Positions 11,300 to 22,925 of a stretch of 64,000 nt of DNA are shown piece after piece; position 1 is the stretch's first letter; each line of letters begins with the position of its first letter. The DNA comes from Peromyscus leucopus (Eukaryota > Chordata > Mammalia > Rodentia > Cricetidae): contig NC_051071.1 of assembly GCF_004664715.2 (NCBI RefSeq), positions 5,645,062 to 5,709,061 on the forward strand. Reading direction: 5' to 3'. Under the pieces are notes generated by a model, which was given only the letters and a program-made list of their open reading frames with translations, was not told where the DNA came from and did not search any database. A program made the translations under genes and the position numbers.

Positions 11300-12256
11300 A
11301 TAGCAAAATAGGTGTGAGGGTGGAAGCTAGGTAACAAGGAGGACCCAAAGAGGGACGCATGAATCCCTCTGGGAAGGGGAAATAGATGAAATCTTCTGAG
11401 TAAACTAGGGGCGGGGTGTGGAGAGTGGGGGTGTGGAAGGGGGCATGGGGGTGGGGGGATGGGAACGTGAGGGATCAGGTTGGTCCAATTGGGAGCGGGA
11501 AGGAGGGGGAGAGTAATGAAAGAGATATCTTCATGGGGAGGGGGGCATTTGAGGGTTAGGGAGAAACCTGGTGCCAGGAAAAACCCCGGGAATCCACAAG
11601 GATGATCCCAGCTAAGAGTCCTAGCGAATAGTGATGAGGGGCCTGAACTGGCCTTCTCCTGTAATCAATCAGATTGGTGATGACCCTGACTGTCATCGGA
11701 GTGTCTTTATCCAGTAACTGATGGAAGCAAATGCAGAGATTCACAGCCAAGCACTGGGCAGAACTCCAGGAGTCCAGCTGAAGAGAGGGAGTGGAAGAAG
11801 GGATTCTACAAGCCAAGCGGGGTCAAGATCATGGTGAGAGAACCCACAGAGACAGCAGAGCTGAGCTAGTGGGAGCTCACAGACTCTGGACCAACAGCCA
11901 GTGAGGCTGCATGGGACCGACCTAGGCCCTCTGCATGTGTGTGATAGTTGTGTAGCTTGGTCTGTTTGTGGGGCTCCTAACAGTAGGATCAGGACCTGTC
12001 CCTGGTGCTTAGCTGGCTTCCCGGTGCTGGGATGCCTTGCCCAGCCTAGATACAGGGAGGAGTTTGGTCCTGCCTCATTTTGATATGCCATGCTTTGTTG
12101 ACTCCCATGGGAGGCCTGTCCCTTTCTGAACAGAGGAGTGGGTGGACAGAGAGGAGAGGGTAGACAGGAGGTAGGAGGAGCGAATGGGAGGGAAGGAGGA
12201 GGGGAAACTGTGGTTGATATGTAAAGTAAATGAAAAAATTTAATAGAAAAAATATC
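11300..12256 (+). mobile_element. L1 3' UTR (Lx-type)
   Basis: G-rich text around 11,400-11,560, then characteristic rodent L1 3' UTR sequence, a purine tract at 12,130-12,205 and an A-rich end ('atttaatagaaaaaat'). ORFs on either strand here come from this non-coding region. The left edge is approximate. Confidence 0.8.
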
Positions 12257-12461
12257 TGTGGAGGAGACACACACAGTCAGAGTGATGGAAGGATGGGGTT
12301 CAAAGGGCAAGCATTAAACCAAGGCTGTATTACTACATCTCCACCACTAAGTGTGTGTAGGTGATGTGTGAGTGTGCACATGCATGTAGACGTTAGAGGA
12401 CAGTCCCTGAGCCACCCCTGCCCTGCAAACCTCAGCCAAGTTTTAAAAACCCAAGCATGTC

Positions 12462-12632
12462 TGGAGCAGGAAAGATATCTCAGCAGTTAAGAGCAGCAGT
12501 CCCAGCATCCCACAGGGCTGTTTGTAACTGCATTTCTAGCAGTCTCCACATCATCTTCTGGTTTCTGCATACAAGTTGTGCCCACGCATGCAGACAGGCA
12601 AAACACTCGTGAAACAAAAATAAATCTGAAAA
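12462..12632 (+). mobile_element. B2-type SINE, diverged
   Basis: 'gatatctcagcagttaagag' followed by a decayed body and 'aaacaaaaataaatctg' tail. Confidence 0.75.
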
Positions 12633-12659
12633 AGGAGGGGAAAAACTCAAGCATAAATC

Positions 12660-13511
12660 ATTTTGTTGAGCAGAGTGATGGTAACTCTGCAGTGTCAGAA
12701 TACAGACAGTGAAGTTTTCGGATAAGAGAACATTTAGTGGTGAAAGATAATTTTAACGCACCCATGGCCTGAAGCAGTTTCTGCTCTGAAGTTGCTAATA
12801 AGGTAGACATTGGCTATATATACCTATTTACATTTAAAATAATTAGAGCCAGATAAGAAGAAAATTTAGCTCCTCAGTTGCACTAGCCACATTTCAAATC
12901 CCAAGGAGTCACTGGACACAGGCTCACTGGATACATACAAGTAACATATTCCCATCATGGCAGAAAGATCTGGTAAACAAGGCCGATCCTAGGCCAGCTA
13001 CATGTGGAAGGGTCATAATTAAGCTTTCTCAACAGTATTCATTTTGAATTTTACCGAAAGCAGAAATTACTGCTAGAACAAGATGCAGAACTAGTGGCTG
13101 TTGTCTCTAGTGTCAAATTCCTTATTGCTTTTCCCCTAAGAAAATTTTCTTAAAATATTAATACCTACCAGATGGTACGAAATGTAATGACTTGTGAATA
13201 TCATCTACCAGTACTAGAGAAATGTATGCAGCCACGTTTAACTGGTATAACATGTTGGGTGTATTATTCTATTTTTTCCTGAATTGATCAGGACATCAAA
13301 GTGTTTGTCTCCTGAATGGCACAGTATGACCTAGAACACACTCAGGAAATCCTCTTCTGCAGTAGCTTTAGAAGGCATTTCTATAATACATTGTGTTGAG
13401 AAGAACAAACAAACAAACAAACAAACACCTTGTATTTGACAGCCCTTTAAGGTTAAAACACCTCTGCTGTAATATAAACATTCCCTTTAAGTGTTTAAGA
13501 TATAGGATTCT
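12660..13511. other. intergenic, no gene recognised
   Basis: Unassigned sequence with only a short (CAAA)n run near 13,406-13,427. Confidence 0.5.
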
Positions 13512-13666
13512 AGCTGGGTGGTGGTGCACACCTATAATCCCAGCTCTGGGAGGCAGAGGTAAGAGAAGCTCTGTGAGGCCAGCGCGGTCTACAAAGGGAG
13601 TTCCAGGATGGCCAGGGATGTTGCACAGAGAAACCCTATCTCAAAAAAACAATCAAACAAAAATGC
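13512..13666 (+). mobile_element. B1 SINE
   Basis: Sense B1, 'agctgggtggtggtgcacac' to an A-rich tail containing 'caatcaaacaaaaa'. Confidence 0.9.
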
Positions 13667-14287
13667 TCAAAAAAACAATTCAAACAAGAAATGCTGATGT
13701 TTTCCAGATCTTTGGCAGTCTAACTGTGGAACATGAGAAAAGGGGATCCACTTTTATAAATCTCAAAACAAAATACTAGCAACAAGTCTAGTAACAACTT
13801 TAACCTAGCAGTGAGATCAAGAGTTTCAAACTTCTTGCTGAAATAAACCCATCTATTCATAAAAAAACAATTAAATAAAATTTAAAATAAACAAAATTTA
13901 AGTTTCTGTCATCACTGAAAAAGTTTCATGAAGTGTTCCCACCTCATCGTTTTCTATATAGGGAAATAAAGTCTCCCCCACCACTCCCACATCAAATCCC
14001 CCATCCCCCAACCCTGCCCTCTCCCCATATCAGGGATTGCTCCCCTCTCTCAAGGGAGTATAGCTCCTTTGTGTGAGAATCTCAGGTTGATTTCCAAATC
14101 TTGAGCTGAGTTCCAAATATGAATCTCAAAATTATCACTGTTTACCCTGGAATGTGGCTTTCTACTGTCTCAGATGGATAAAACCCAAATTTGTGAATCC
14201 CTGTGGGTACAAGATGATCCACTGGCACTCAGGGAAAATCATTAGAACTTTAGTGTTGTAGATTATTATTTTAAGATGTGTTAACTT
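13667..14287. other. intergenic, no gene recognised
   Basis: Contains a C-rich tract at about 13,974-14,030 that may be an antisense L1 3' end, but too little is left to call. Confidence 0.4.
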
Positions 14288-14293
14288 TATTTA

Positions 14294-14765
14294 TGCTGTG
14301 GAATATTCGCTTTAATGATGCAAAGATATATTGCAATCCTTTATGCTACATTAAAGAGAGTTAAATAAACTCTGTGAAGCTGTGTTTCTTTGCCTGTCTA
14401 AAACACCTGATTGGTCTAATAAAGAGCTGACTGGCCAATAGTGAGGCAGGAGAAAGGACAGGTGGGGCTGGCAGGCAGAGAGAATAAATGGAAGGAGAAA
14501 TTTGAGGGGAGAGAGAGATCAATGAGCAAGAAAGGAAGGGGCCAGCCACCCAGCCATACAGCAGAGTAAGAAAGATGTTACAGAAATAGAGAAAGGAAAA
14601 AGCCCAGAGACAAAAGGTAGATGGGATAATATAAGTTAAGAAAAACTGGCAAGAAACAAGCCAAGCTAAGGCCTGGCAGTCGTAATTATGAATAAACCTC
14701 TATGTGATTTATTTAGGAGCTGGGTGGTGGGCCCCCCAATAAAGCAAAAAACAAAAAACACACAC
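14294..14765 (+). mobile_element. solo LTR, class II ERV (relative of 24,353 LTR)
   Basis: Starts 'tgctgtggaatattcgc'. It shares with the LTR at 24,353 the block 'acctgattggtctaataaa', then 'gagagaataaatgga' and 'gagctgg(g/t)tggt'. The 3' edge falls in a CA-rich stretch and no target duplication was found, so the end is uncertain. Confidence 0.7.
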
Positions 14766-14957
14766 TTTAGCCTAAATATTTTTATCTTACCTTTTGTTAA
14801 ATTTAACTGTGGCTCTGTTTTTTAATTATATAATGATTTACATTCATGTGTATATGTAGATGTACACAGTTTGCAGTCATATCCACACACGTTCATAAAT
14901 TAAAGGAAAAGTGTTCAAATGTTTTTACTACTGGAGTATCGGATCAAACATGTTCAG

Positions 14958-15175
14958 CGGCAGGAGTGGCAGAGTGGCTTAGTTGGTAAAGAGGTTGCCT
15001 GGCACGCATGAAACCCTTGGGTTCAATCAACAACGCACGGGTAGGCATGGTGGGGGTGCCCGTAAGCCAGCACTCGGAAGTGGGGGCAGACGGTCAGAAA
15101 TTCAAGTTCATGCTCCGGGATATAGAGAACTTGAATCCAGACTGGGACACAAGATACTCACCTGTAAAGCGAAAA
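14958..15175 (+). mobile_element. B4/ID-type SINE
   Basis: A tRNA/ID-like head ('gcttagttggtaaagaggtt', 'gggttcaat') is joined to a B1-like right part. The tRNA-like head is part of the SINE and not a tRNA gene. Confidence 0.65.
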
Positions 15176-15177
15176 AC

Positions 15178-15325
15178 AAGTTGGGTATGGTGGTGCATGG
15201 CTTTAATCCCAGCACTCAGAAAACAGAGGCAGGTGGATCTCTGTGAGTTTGAGGTCAGCCTGGTCTACAGAGGGAGTTCCTGGCCAGCCAGGGCTTCAGA
15301 ATAAGACCCTCCCTGTGTCAAACAA
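15178..15325 (+). mobile_element. B1 SINE
   Basis: 'ttgggtatggtggtgcatgg' to 'gtgtcaaacaaacag'. It abuts the B4-like element on its left. Confidence 0.9.
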
Positions 15326-15329
15326 ACAG

Positions 15330-16435
15330 GGCTGGGCCAACAAGTCGGGATGCGGGGAGTTCAGCAGACATTGAGGCTACAGTTCTCTAAATAACTAAAA
15401 TTAGAAGCACGGTATATAAAAACATGTTCTAGAAATCAGGTGTCCTATCCAAACCTGCAAATTCAGTAGTTAAAGGGAATGAGAGGATGACATCAGTAGG
15501 CAAGGAATACAAATTAAAGAGTCAACTTAGTAAACAGACAAATATAGAAAGGAAGAAAAGGAAGTAAAAGAAATAAGAAAACTACATCACAAATAAAATA
15601 ATGACAAGTCCCCAATGATAAAAAAAAAAAATGTAGGTAAAACAAACGGAGAAAAAATCAAAATGGCCCTGAACATTTAGAGACAAATGAACTGCATGTG
15701 TACAATCCCAACAATCTCAAGGCTGGGGCGGCTGGGGCGGCTGGGGTGGCACAGGAGTTCAAGGTCATCCTTAGCTATACAGCACGTTTGAGGCCAGCCC
15801 AGGCTACACGAGACTCTAAAAATATCAAGATAACAACAACAAATGTTCTGTTCTGAAAATAAGCAAGTTGCCATACAGTTGGAACGGACATGCTGAGTCA
15901 CCATACCCAGCACAGCGCTCTTTGCAACGTGCACTCAAGAAGTTAAAGATTGCTCCATAGTACTTTATACCCAGTGAATACGGTCAGCTGGCATTTAGAA
16001 AGTCCAGGCTTTGCTATGTCTTTTTCTCTATTTTAAACTGAGCTGCAGAATATTTTATGGACTTTTGAGGAACGTAGCACAGAACTGAGAAGAGGAAGGA
16101 AATTTTGAGATGCTATATTCACAAATGCTGAAAATGCAGGATTCATTGGGAGCTTCTGAAGACATGGCAGGGAATTATTTATTTGCCAACCCAAAGAAGC
16201 CTCCTCCAGCTCTTTGCTATTATATAATGTAATAACTGGGTAAGAATATTTTACAAAGAACCTATAATTTAGAACTTGTAAAAAGTCTTCCCATAGCTTC
16301 AATAAAGGCTACTTACAGCATCACAGCACTGACCTTTGTCCTCTATTTGAAAGCTGGATTCATATCATTTAGATAAGCAATTAAATAGTTCATTAGTGAC
16401 ATTCTACATGGACAGTAAACTATATTTTAAATGAC
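15330..16435. other. intergenic, mostly unassigned
   Basis: A-rich sequence. A B1-like fragment with a triplicated 'ggctgggg(c/t)' motif lies at about 15,690-15,830. No gene is supported. Confidence 0.5.
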
Positions 16436-16441
16436 ATGTCT

Positions 16442-16962
16442 TGCTGTGGGATGTACTGTATGTCCTGTGGGAGCCCGTTCTTGGGTTCCTCGTGGCTTTA
16501 CCCAGCAGGTCGGCATAGAGGATGATTAGGACCACGGGCCTGAGTGCAGGTGTCTGAGATGGTCTGCACTTGGCTGTGCTGGGGGATGGTCTGTATGCCA
16601 AGTTGCTCTGATTGGTCAATAAATAAAACCTGATGGGCCATGGCTAGGCAGGAAGTATAGGAGGGACTAACAGAGAGGAGAAATAAAAGAACAGGAAGGC
16701 AGAAGGAGACTGCTTGGAGCCGCCACCAGGACAAGGAAGATGTAAAGTACTGGTAAGCCACCAGCCACGTGGCAAGGTATAGATTTATAGAAATGGGTTA
16801 ATTTAAGATATAAGAACAGTTAGCAAGAAGCCTGCCACGGCCATACAGTTTGTAAGCAATATAAGTCTCTGTGTTTACTTGGTTGGGTCTGAGCGGCTGT
16901 GGGACTGGCGGGTGAGAGAGATTTGTCCTGACTGTGGGCAAGGCAGGAAAACTCAAGCTACA
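16442..16962 (+). mobile_element. solo LTR, long form, class II ERV
   Basis: It has TG...CA ends and a perfect 6-bp duplication 'atgtct' at 16,436-16,441 and 16,963-16,968. At 521 bp it is about 140 bp longer than relatives at 19,150 (384 bp) and 38,004 (379 bp). The extra segment lies between two copies of 'ctgtatg' (16,456 and 16,591) and resembles the start of the LTR at 5,014. Confidence 0.92.
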
Positions 16963-17179
16963 ATGTCTAGTTCATTTGTATTTAAAACCCATTGCTAATA
17001 ATAACTTTAAGGCATTTGACCTAGAATTCAAGCATGTTTTTCCTGAGTTAAAAACAAACCCTCCATGAGGAGTCACACCTTTACCATTTCCTCAGGGTCA
17101 GAAAAGAACAACACTTTATTTTTAGGCAAATGTGAGATGCTGTTTACTGGGTCATCATTAACATCAAATGTTCACAGAG

Positions 17180-17545
17180 TCTCTTACAGCTTGAATAGGA
17201 AATACCTGCCACAGGCCTGGAAACAGCTGTAGCTCACGGGCTCTTGGAAGGTGATTGGATTCTGGGGGTCTGGCTATCAGTGGATTAACCCCTCAATGGA
17301 GTCATAATGTAATGGCACCGTTCTGGGGTAAAAATCAGGCAGTGAGGCCTGGTTGGAGAAAGGAGGTCACAGGGGCTCTGTGCTTGGGAGGCTCTATTTT
17401 TCCTGGTCCCTTTCCTCTTCTTCCTGTCTTGAGGTGAGTAGCCTATCACAGCCTCATGCCACCATGGTGTTCTGCCTCTACAGTCAAGGACTGAAACCTC
17501 AGAAACTATCTTTCTCTTCAAGTTGATTATGTCAGATACTTTGTT
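17180..17545 (+). mobile_element. MaLR/MLT-type LTR, diverged
   Basis: 'gaaggtgattggattctggg', 'ccctcaatggagtcataatg' and 'ggactgaaacctcagaaact' resemble old mammalian MaLR LTRs in sense orientation. Edges are unclear. Confidence 0.5.
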
Positions 17546-17579
17546 ATATGATTCAAATTCTTTGTTGTTGCTGCTGCTG

Positions 17580-17718
17580 TTTTCAAGACAGGGTCTCACT
17601 AGGTAGCCCTGGATGTCCTGGAACTATGTAGACCAGGATGGCCCCAAACTCACAGAGATCTTCCTCCTCTACCTCCAGAGTGCTGGGGATTTAAGACATG
17701 TACCACTATACTCAGTTG
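17580..17718 (-). mobile_element. B1 SINE, diverged
   Basis: Antisense, 'caagacagggtctcactagg' to 'gtaccactatactcagttg'. Confidence 0.85.
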
Positions 17719-18061
17719 TGATCTAAATTCTAACATAGTCTTTTAGTGCCAAGCATTCAAGATTCATTTGTGAAAGTAAGGAGACTTATTCCTACAAAAG
17801 TCACACTCATTTCTCCAGTCCTCTGCTGAGATACTCTGAGCACCTGAGGGTCTGGCCACTCCTCCCAGCCGTTTGTACACAATTCTGAGAGGTTGGGGAA
17901 GAGCAGAGGAAGCAGGACTGACCTATGCAGCTATGGGCGGGCTGTCATGCGTGCTGGGTGGAGGCCTTCGGTGAGACCTCTTTGGGGTCACCCACACTCC
18001 TGACAATAACCCCTCACCCTCACTATATCAGTAAGCCCGATAAATATATTGGTTCCCCAGG

Positions 18062-18386
18062 TGTATTAGTTAGGGTTTCTATTGCTGTGAAGAGAGACCA
18101 TGACGGCTCTTATAAAGGAAAACATTTAATTGAGGTGGCTGGCTTACAGTTCAGAGGTTCAGTCCATTATCATCATGGCAGGGAGTATGGGGGCATGCAG
18201 GCAGACACAGTGCTGGCTACAGCTTGATCAGACGACAACAGGAAGTGGACTGAGTATCACACTGAGGAAAGCTTGAGCAAAAGAGACCTTAAAGCCTGCC
18301 ACCACAGTGACACACTTCCTCCAACAAGGCCACACCTCCTAATAGTGCCACTCCCTTTGGGGGCCATTTTCTTTCAAATCACCACA
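18062..18386 (-). mobile_element. MaLR (ERVL) LTR with 5-bp target duplication
   Basis: 'tgtattagttagggtttct' to 'tttcaaatcaccaca'. The ends are TG and CA and the flanks are 'ccagg' at 18,057-18,061 and 18,387-18,391. A 5-bp duplication fits ERVL/MaLR integration. By resemblance to antisense mammalian MaLR LTRs the element is on the minus strand. It is the best-preserved of five copies in the window. Confidence 0.75.
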
Positions 18387-18534
18387 CCAGGTAAACTGTG
18401 GTGGAATTGTACTTTGGATTGGTTATTACGACCTGATGAGGGAGTAGAGCTTGTTCACATGTTCCCTAGAGAATTTAAAAATGTATTATGAGCTCATTTA
18501 CTTCATGGATGTAAAACACTACAATAAAAAGTTG

Positions 18535-18690
18535 AGAGCTGGGCAAGATTGGCTTATCCCTATAATTCCAGTGCTTTGGAGGCAGAGGCAGGTGAATCAC
18601 TGAAGGTCGGAGGTCAGTCTGGGTGTACACAGTGAGTACTAGGCTATAAATGAACCCTACCTTTAAAAAACAATAAACATAAAAGATAAA
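18535..18690 (+). mobile_element. B1 SINE, diverged
   Basis: 'gagctgggcaagattggc', 'ggaggcagaggcaggtgaat' and an A-rich tail. Confidence 0.75.
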
Positions 18691-18711
18691 GTTTCATAGA
18701 GGGAACTGCTC

Positions 18712-18885
18712 TTATGGAGGACAGGCTCAGGTGCCAGCACATGTATGATAGCTCACATCTGGTGGTGACTCCAGTTTCAGGGATCTGGTGCTTTCTTCCT
18801 GGCCTCTGTGGACACCAAGCACATACTAGCAGTGCTCACATATTGGAAAAAAACACTCAGATACATAAAAAGAATTTTAATCACA
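18712..18885 (+). mobile_element. B2-type SINE 3' part
   Basis: 'gatagctcacatctggtggt', 'ttcctggcctctgtggacac' and an A-rich tail match the 3' half of rodent B2-like elements. Confidence 0.6.
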
Positions 18886-18924
18886 GCTATAGCATCATAT
18901 TAGGTTAAAGACATAAAGGAATTG

Positions 18925-19149
18925 CATGGAGTTAGGATACAGTTTGGTTGATAGAATGCTTGCTTAGCATGGCCAAAGCAAAGGTTCCAACCCCCAATAC
19001 CATATAAACAGGGCACAGTGGCACATACCTATAACACTAGTACTTGGGAAGTGGAGGCAGAGGAGTCCAAAGTCACCTTTGGCTATGTAGTAAGTTCAAG
19101 TCCAGTTAAAGCTACATGAACCTCTGCTTCCAACAAACAAAACAACAAC
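18925..19149 (+). mobile_element. B4-type SINE (ID head plus B1)
   Basis: ID-like 'gttgatagaatgcttgctta' followed by a B1-like 'gcacagtggcacatacctat' and tail with 'caacaaacaaaac'. The solo LTR at 19,150 inserted into its A-rich tail. Confidence 0.65.
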
Positions 19150-19533
19150 TATAGCTAGAGTTTTCCTGCCTGGCCCACAGTCAGGACAAATCTCTCTCAC
19201 CTGCCAGTCCCACAGCCGCTCAGACCCAACCAAGTAAACACACAAGACTTATATTGCTTACAAACTGTATGGCTGTGGCAGGCTTCTAGTTATCTACTTC
19301 TTCTATCTTAAATTAACCCATTTCTATTAATCTATACTTTGCCACGTGGCTCGTGGCTTGCCGGTAACTTACATCTCGCTTGTCATGGTGGTGGCTGGCA
19401 GTGTCTCTCTTGCTCAGCCTTCCACTTCCCAGAATTCTCCTCTCTCCTTGTCCCACCTGGCTACTGGCCAATCAGTGTTGTATTTATTACCCAATCAGAG
19501 CAACACATTTGACATACAGACCATTCCACAGCA
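19150..19533 (-). mobile_element. solo LTR, short form, class II ERV
   Basis: Minus-strand relative of the LTRs at 16,442 and 38,004. A perfect duplication 'aacaac' lies at 19,144-19,149 and 19,534-19,539. The expected TG at the left edge has mutated to TA; the right edge is intact ('ccacagca'). Confidence 0.9.
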
Positions 19534-19639
19534 AACAACAGAGGTAGAAGAGGTGGAGGTTAGGATTTTAGACTAAAATACTGTGACAGCTGGTCCAAAG
19601 TTAGGTACCTTAGAAAACATGTTTGAAGACGAAAAGAAA

Positions 19640-21545
19640 GTTTTGCCTCACTGGTGATTACAAATTGCTCCTGAAAAAAATACAAAGAGGAAATTCTATT
19701 AATTAATTAAGATATGCAAAGAATTAGATCCCAGAAGGTACAAGTCAGGAGACTCTTAATGATTTTCAAAAATTGTTAGGAAGCATTTCCAACTTACAGA
19801 TCATCATTGGAATACCTAAAGATAGACTAGTAAATTTTCCCAATACCCTAGAAGGGGACAAGGACTTAAATAGTCCAAGAGAATTATCAGGTGAAGCTGA
19901 GAAGGAATTGGCTCTAGTAGAAAAGAAAATATGAGAGGCCCATATAGATTGTGTGAATCCAGAACTTAACTGCATTCTGGTCATATTTCCCTCCAGACAC
20001 TCCCCCACAGGGATTTTGATGCAGAGGGAAGATTGGATTCTATTAGAATGGATATTTCTACCATGTAAACCAAGTAAGAAGTTAAAAACTTGTGTAGAAA
20101 AGATATCTGATTTGAGTCTAAAAGAAAAATTAAGACTTCATCAGTTAACAGAAATGGAACCAACAGAAATTATAGTACCTTTAACTAATGAGGGAATTTC
20201 CTCATTACGGAAAGATAATGAATACTGGCAGAGAGCCTGCAGTAACTTTTTGGGAGAGATTAACAATTGCTATCCCAGAAGCAGGAGAATAAAATTCATA
20301 AAAAGAACTGAATGGATCCTTCCTCATATTGTACAGCAAAAACCAATCTCTGGAGTTCTCACATTCTATACTGATGAAAATAGATCAGGAAAGGCAGGAT
20401 ATAAATCAGGAGATTTAAGTAAATATGGTTCAAAGCCCCTACAATTCTGTAGAAAAGGCAGAACTGTATGACATTCCTATGGTACTAATGGACTTCATTG
20501 AACTGCTCACTATAGTTACTGACCCTCAATATACAGAGAGAGTTGTTTTACATATCGAAACTGCTGAATTTATTCCTGATAATACAGAATTAACTTCATT
20601 ATTCATACAATTACAGGAAATCATCAGAAATAGGGAACATCCTATATGTATAACACATATCAAATCCCATACAGGTCTGCCAGGTCCTCTAGCACAAGGT
20701 AACGATGAGATTGATCAGATATTAATAGGTCATGTGCTAGAAGTCTCAGAATTTCATAAAAACACCATGTAAATAGCAAATGTTTGAAAAAGGACTTTTC
20801 TATCACTTGGCAACAAGCCAAGGAAATTGTAAAAAAAAGTCCTATTTGTCCCTTCTATAATCAAACTATAACCTGCAGGAAGTAATCCTAAAGGTATACA
20901 AAGAAATGAAATTTGACAGATGGATGTGTTTAATTTTGCAGAATTTGAAAGATTAAAATAGGCACACCAAACCATTGACACCTATTCAGGATTTCAATAG
21001 GCAACTCCTATGAGTTCTGAGAAGTCTGACTCTGTGATTACACACCTACTAGAAGTTATGGCCATCCTGAGAATACCTGCACAAATTAAGACTGACAATG
21101 CTCTGGCATATATCTCATAAAATGAGACAGTTTTTAACTTATTACAATATAAAGCATGTTACAGGTATACCACACAATCCTACAGGACAAACAGTCATCG
21201 AAAGATCCAGTTGAACTTTAAAGGATATGCTAAATAAACAGCAACAGGTAACAATGACTCCTAGAAATAGATTACATAATGCTTTATTAACCTTAAATTT
21301 TCTCAATGCTGATGAGAAAGAAATAACAGCTGTGGAGAGACATTGGACAACAGACAAAACTTCTGAGCTAAACCAACCTTTCTACTTCAAAGATGTGTTG
21401 ACCTCAGAATGGAAACCAGGATACGTTCTATATTGGGGAAGGGGTTTTGCTTTTGTTTCTGCAGGAGAGGAAAAACTATAGATACCAACAAAATTAATAA
21501 AAATTTGCTTCAAACAAGAGAAACCCCTTGATGAGAAGTAAAAGC
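19640..21545 (+). pseudogene. class II ERV pol pseudogene (RT end, RNase H, integrase)
   Basis: Open pieces at 19,953-20,471, 20,425-20,772 and 21,227-21,481 are separated by stops and frameshifts. The first includes the RNase H start Y-T-D-E-N-R-S-G-K-A-G (about 20,363) with its catalytic Asp retained. The second includes H-T-G-L-P-G-P-L-A-Q-G-N (about 20,670). Integrase core pieces (K-T-D-N near 21,089) and the C-terminal DNA-binding part (L-Y-W-G-R-G-F near 21,430) follow. It is disrupted and cannot encode an enzyme. Confidence 0.85.
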
Positions 21546-22589
21546 TCATCCACCAATGTGACAACTCTACAAGTTGTAAAAAAAAAAAAAAAACTCAACA
21601 AACAAGGTTTGTGGCAGGATTCTGTATTTTGTCTTTACAGGACAATAGAAATACCCATCTTCCAGAAATCATAAGGCCTTGGAGACCTAGATACGTCTAC
21701 CACATAAAGAAAAGACCTATTAGTACTAATGTACTCTACAGGGTAATATTTCACTGCCTAACATCTATATCTCTTTAACCTAGAATAGTTGTGGTCCTGA
21801 GTCAATTATAAATCAAGCAGGCTCTGGAGTTGGAATGTGGCTCTCTCTTTCTCTAGCCCAAGCATATTGCTAAGAGAAATATTAGGAGATTCTGTCTCAT
21901 ATTGGAAGAGCTCACTGGTGTGAGACAGAAGAAAACCAATAATCTAAGGACCATTGTTATCAAGATTCTCTTTCCATGCTTATTCTTGATTTCTCAGAAT
22001 CCTTCCTCACATGTCATGTCATCTTAAGTTTCAAACTTTCCATTTTGATGTTAATAATGTTCAAGTTTTCCACAGTGAAAATAAGTCTTCTCAAAAGCAA
22101 TCTCTGAAGTTTCCACAAGGAAGATGGGGCCCAACAACAATGAGTCTACTCAGTCCAGAAAAATTACATTGTACCTAAGAACATTACTTAGTGATCATGT
22201 TTGGGCTGAAAACTCTCCAGGACAGTTCTAAAATTAGATGGTCCATCATACTACATAGCCAGAATCTCAGACAATCTTATCCATTACTCTGAGACTGGCT
22301 TCAGACTCTACAGCTAGTCCTATTGAGACCTAACTATCTAAGCTTTCTTACAGGACCCCACAGAGATACTGTTGCCCCCTAAACAGAATGAAACAATCCT
22401 AAGAAAATGACACCCCTCTCCCAAAGGTTTCAATTTTCTCAGGGTTATAGATGAGTGATTATAGGGTTGGGAGTCGACCAATAAAATTTCAACTCAGTAT
22501 TCTCCTTTAGAAAAGAAAAAGGGGAATGGATAGGTTTAGGATATTAAGGTAGATTATTGTGTCTACTAGTAAACTTTTTTAGCAAACTA

Positions 22590-22925
22590 TCAGCCTTGGA
22601 TAATTTGCACTGATATGGATTCTTGTATATTTGATACAAATGTAAACTTTTCTTACAGTTCTATTTAAGATAATTTGTATATTGATAAAATGCAAAACTG
22701 TATTTGTTGTTTTGTACATATATTTGTACTTCTGTTTAAAATATTTTGTATATTGATTCAAATGTAATATTATATTTATCATACTGTATGTATGTTCTAC
22801 CTCTGTTTAGGATATTTTGCATATTGATACATATTAAGGATATTGTTGTCATATTTCATATTGCACTATACATTTCTACCTCTGTTTAAGATATTTTGTA
22901 TATTGTCACAAGTTTGAGGTCATTA
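22590..22925 (+). repeat. 70-79 bp tandem repeat in ERV 3' region
   Basis: 'tctgtttaagatattttgta' variants start at 22,661, 22,731, 22,802 and 22,881, with a partial unit before them. Spacings are 70, 71 and 79 bp. The related provirus has a single copy near 27,140-27,260. Confidence 0.8.

Noticed and set aside
11741..12310. 189-codon Pro/Ser-rich minus-strand ORF
   Set aside because: It lies on the reverse strand of an L1 3' UTR and its purine tract; no conserved domain.
14958..15030. tRNA-like sequence with box A/B-like motifs
   Set aside because: It is the head of a B4/ID-type SINE and is followed by B1-like sequence; the same holds for B2 heads elsewhere.
19953..20772. Overlapping ORFs of 172 and 115 codons as a functional protein gene
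   Set aside because: They are fragments of a retroviral pol with stops and frameshifts between RNase H and integrase, in a 5'-truncated ERV.
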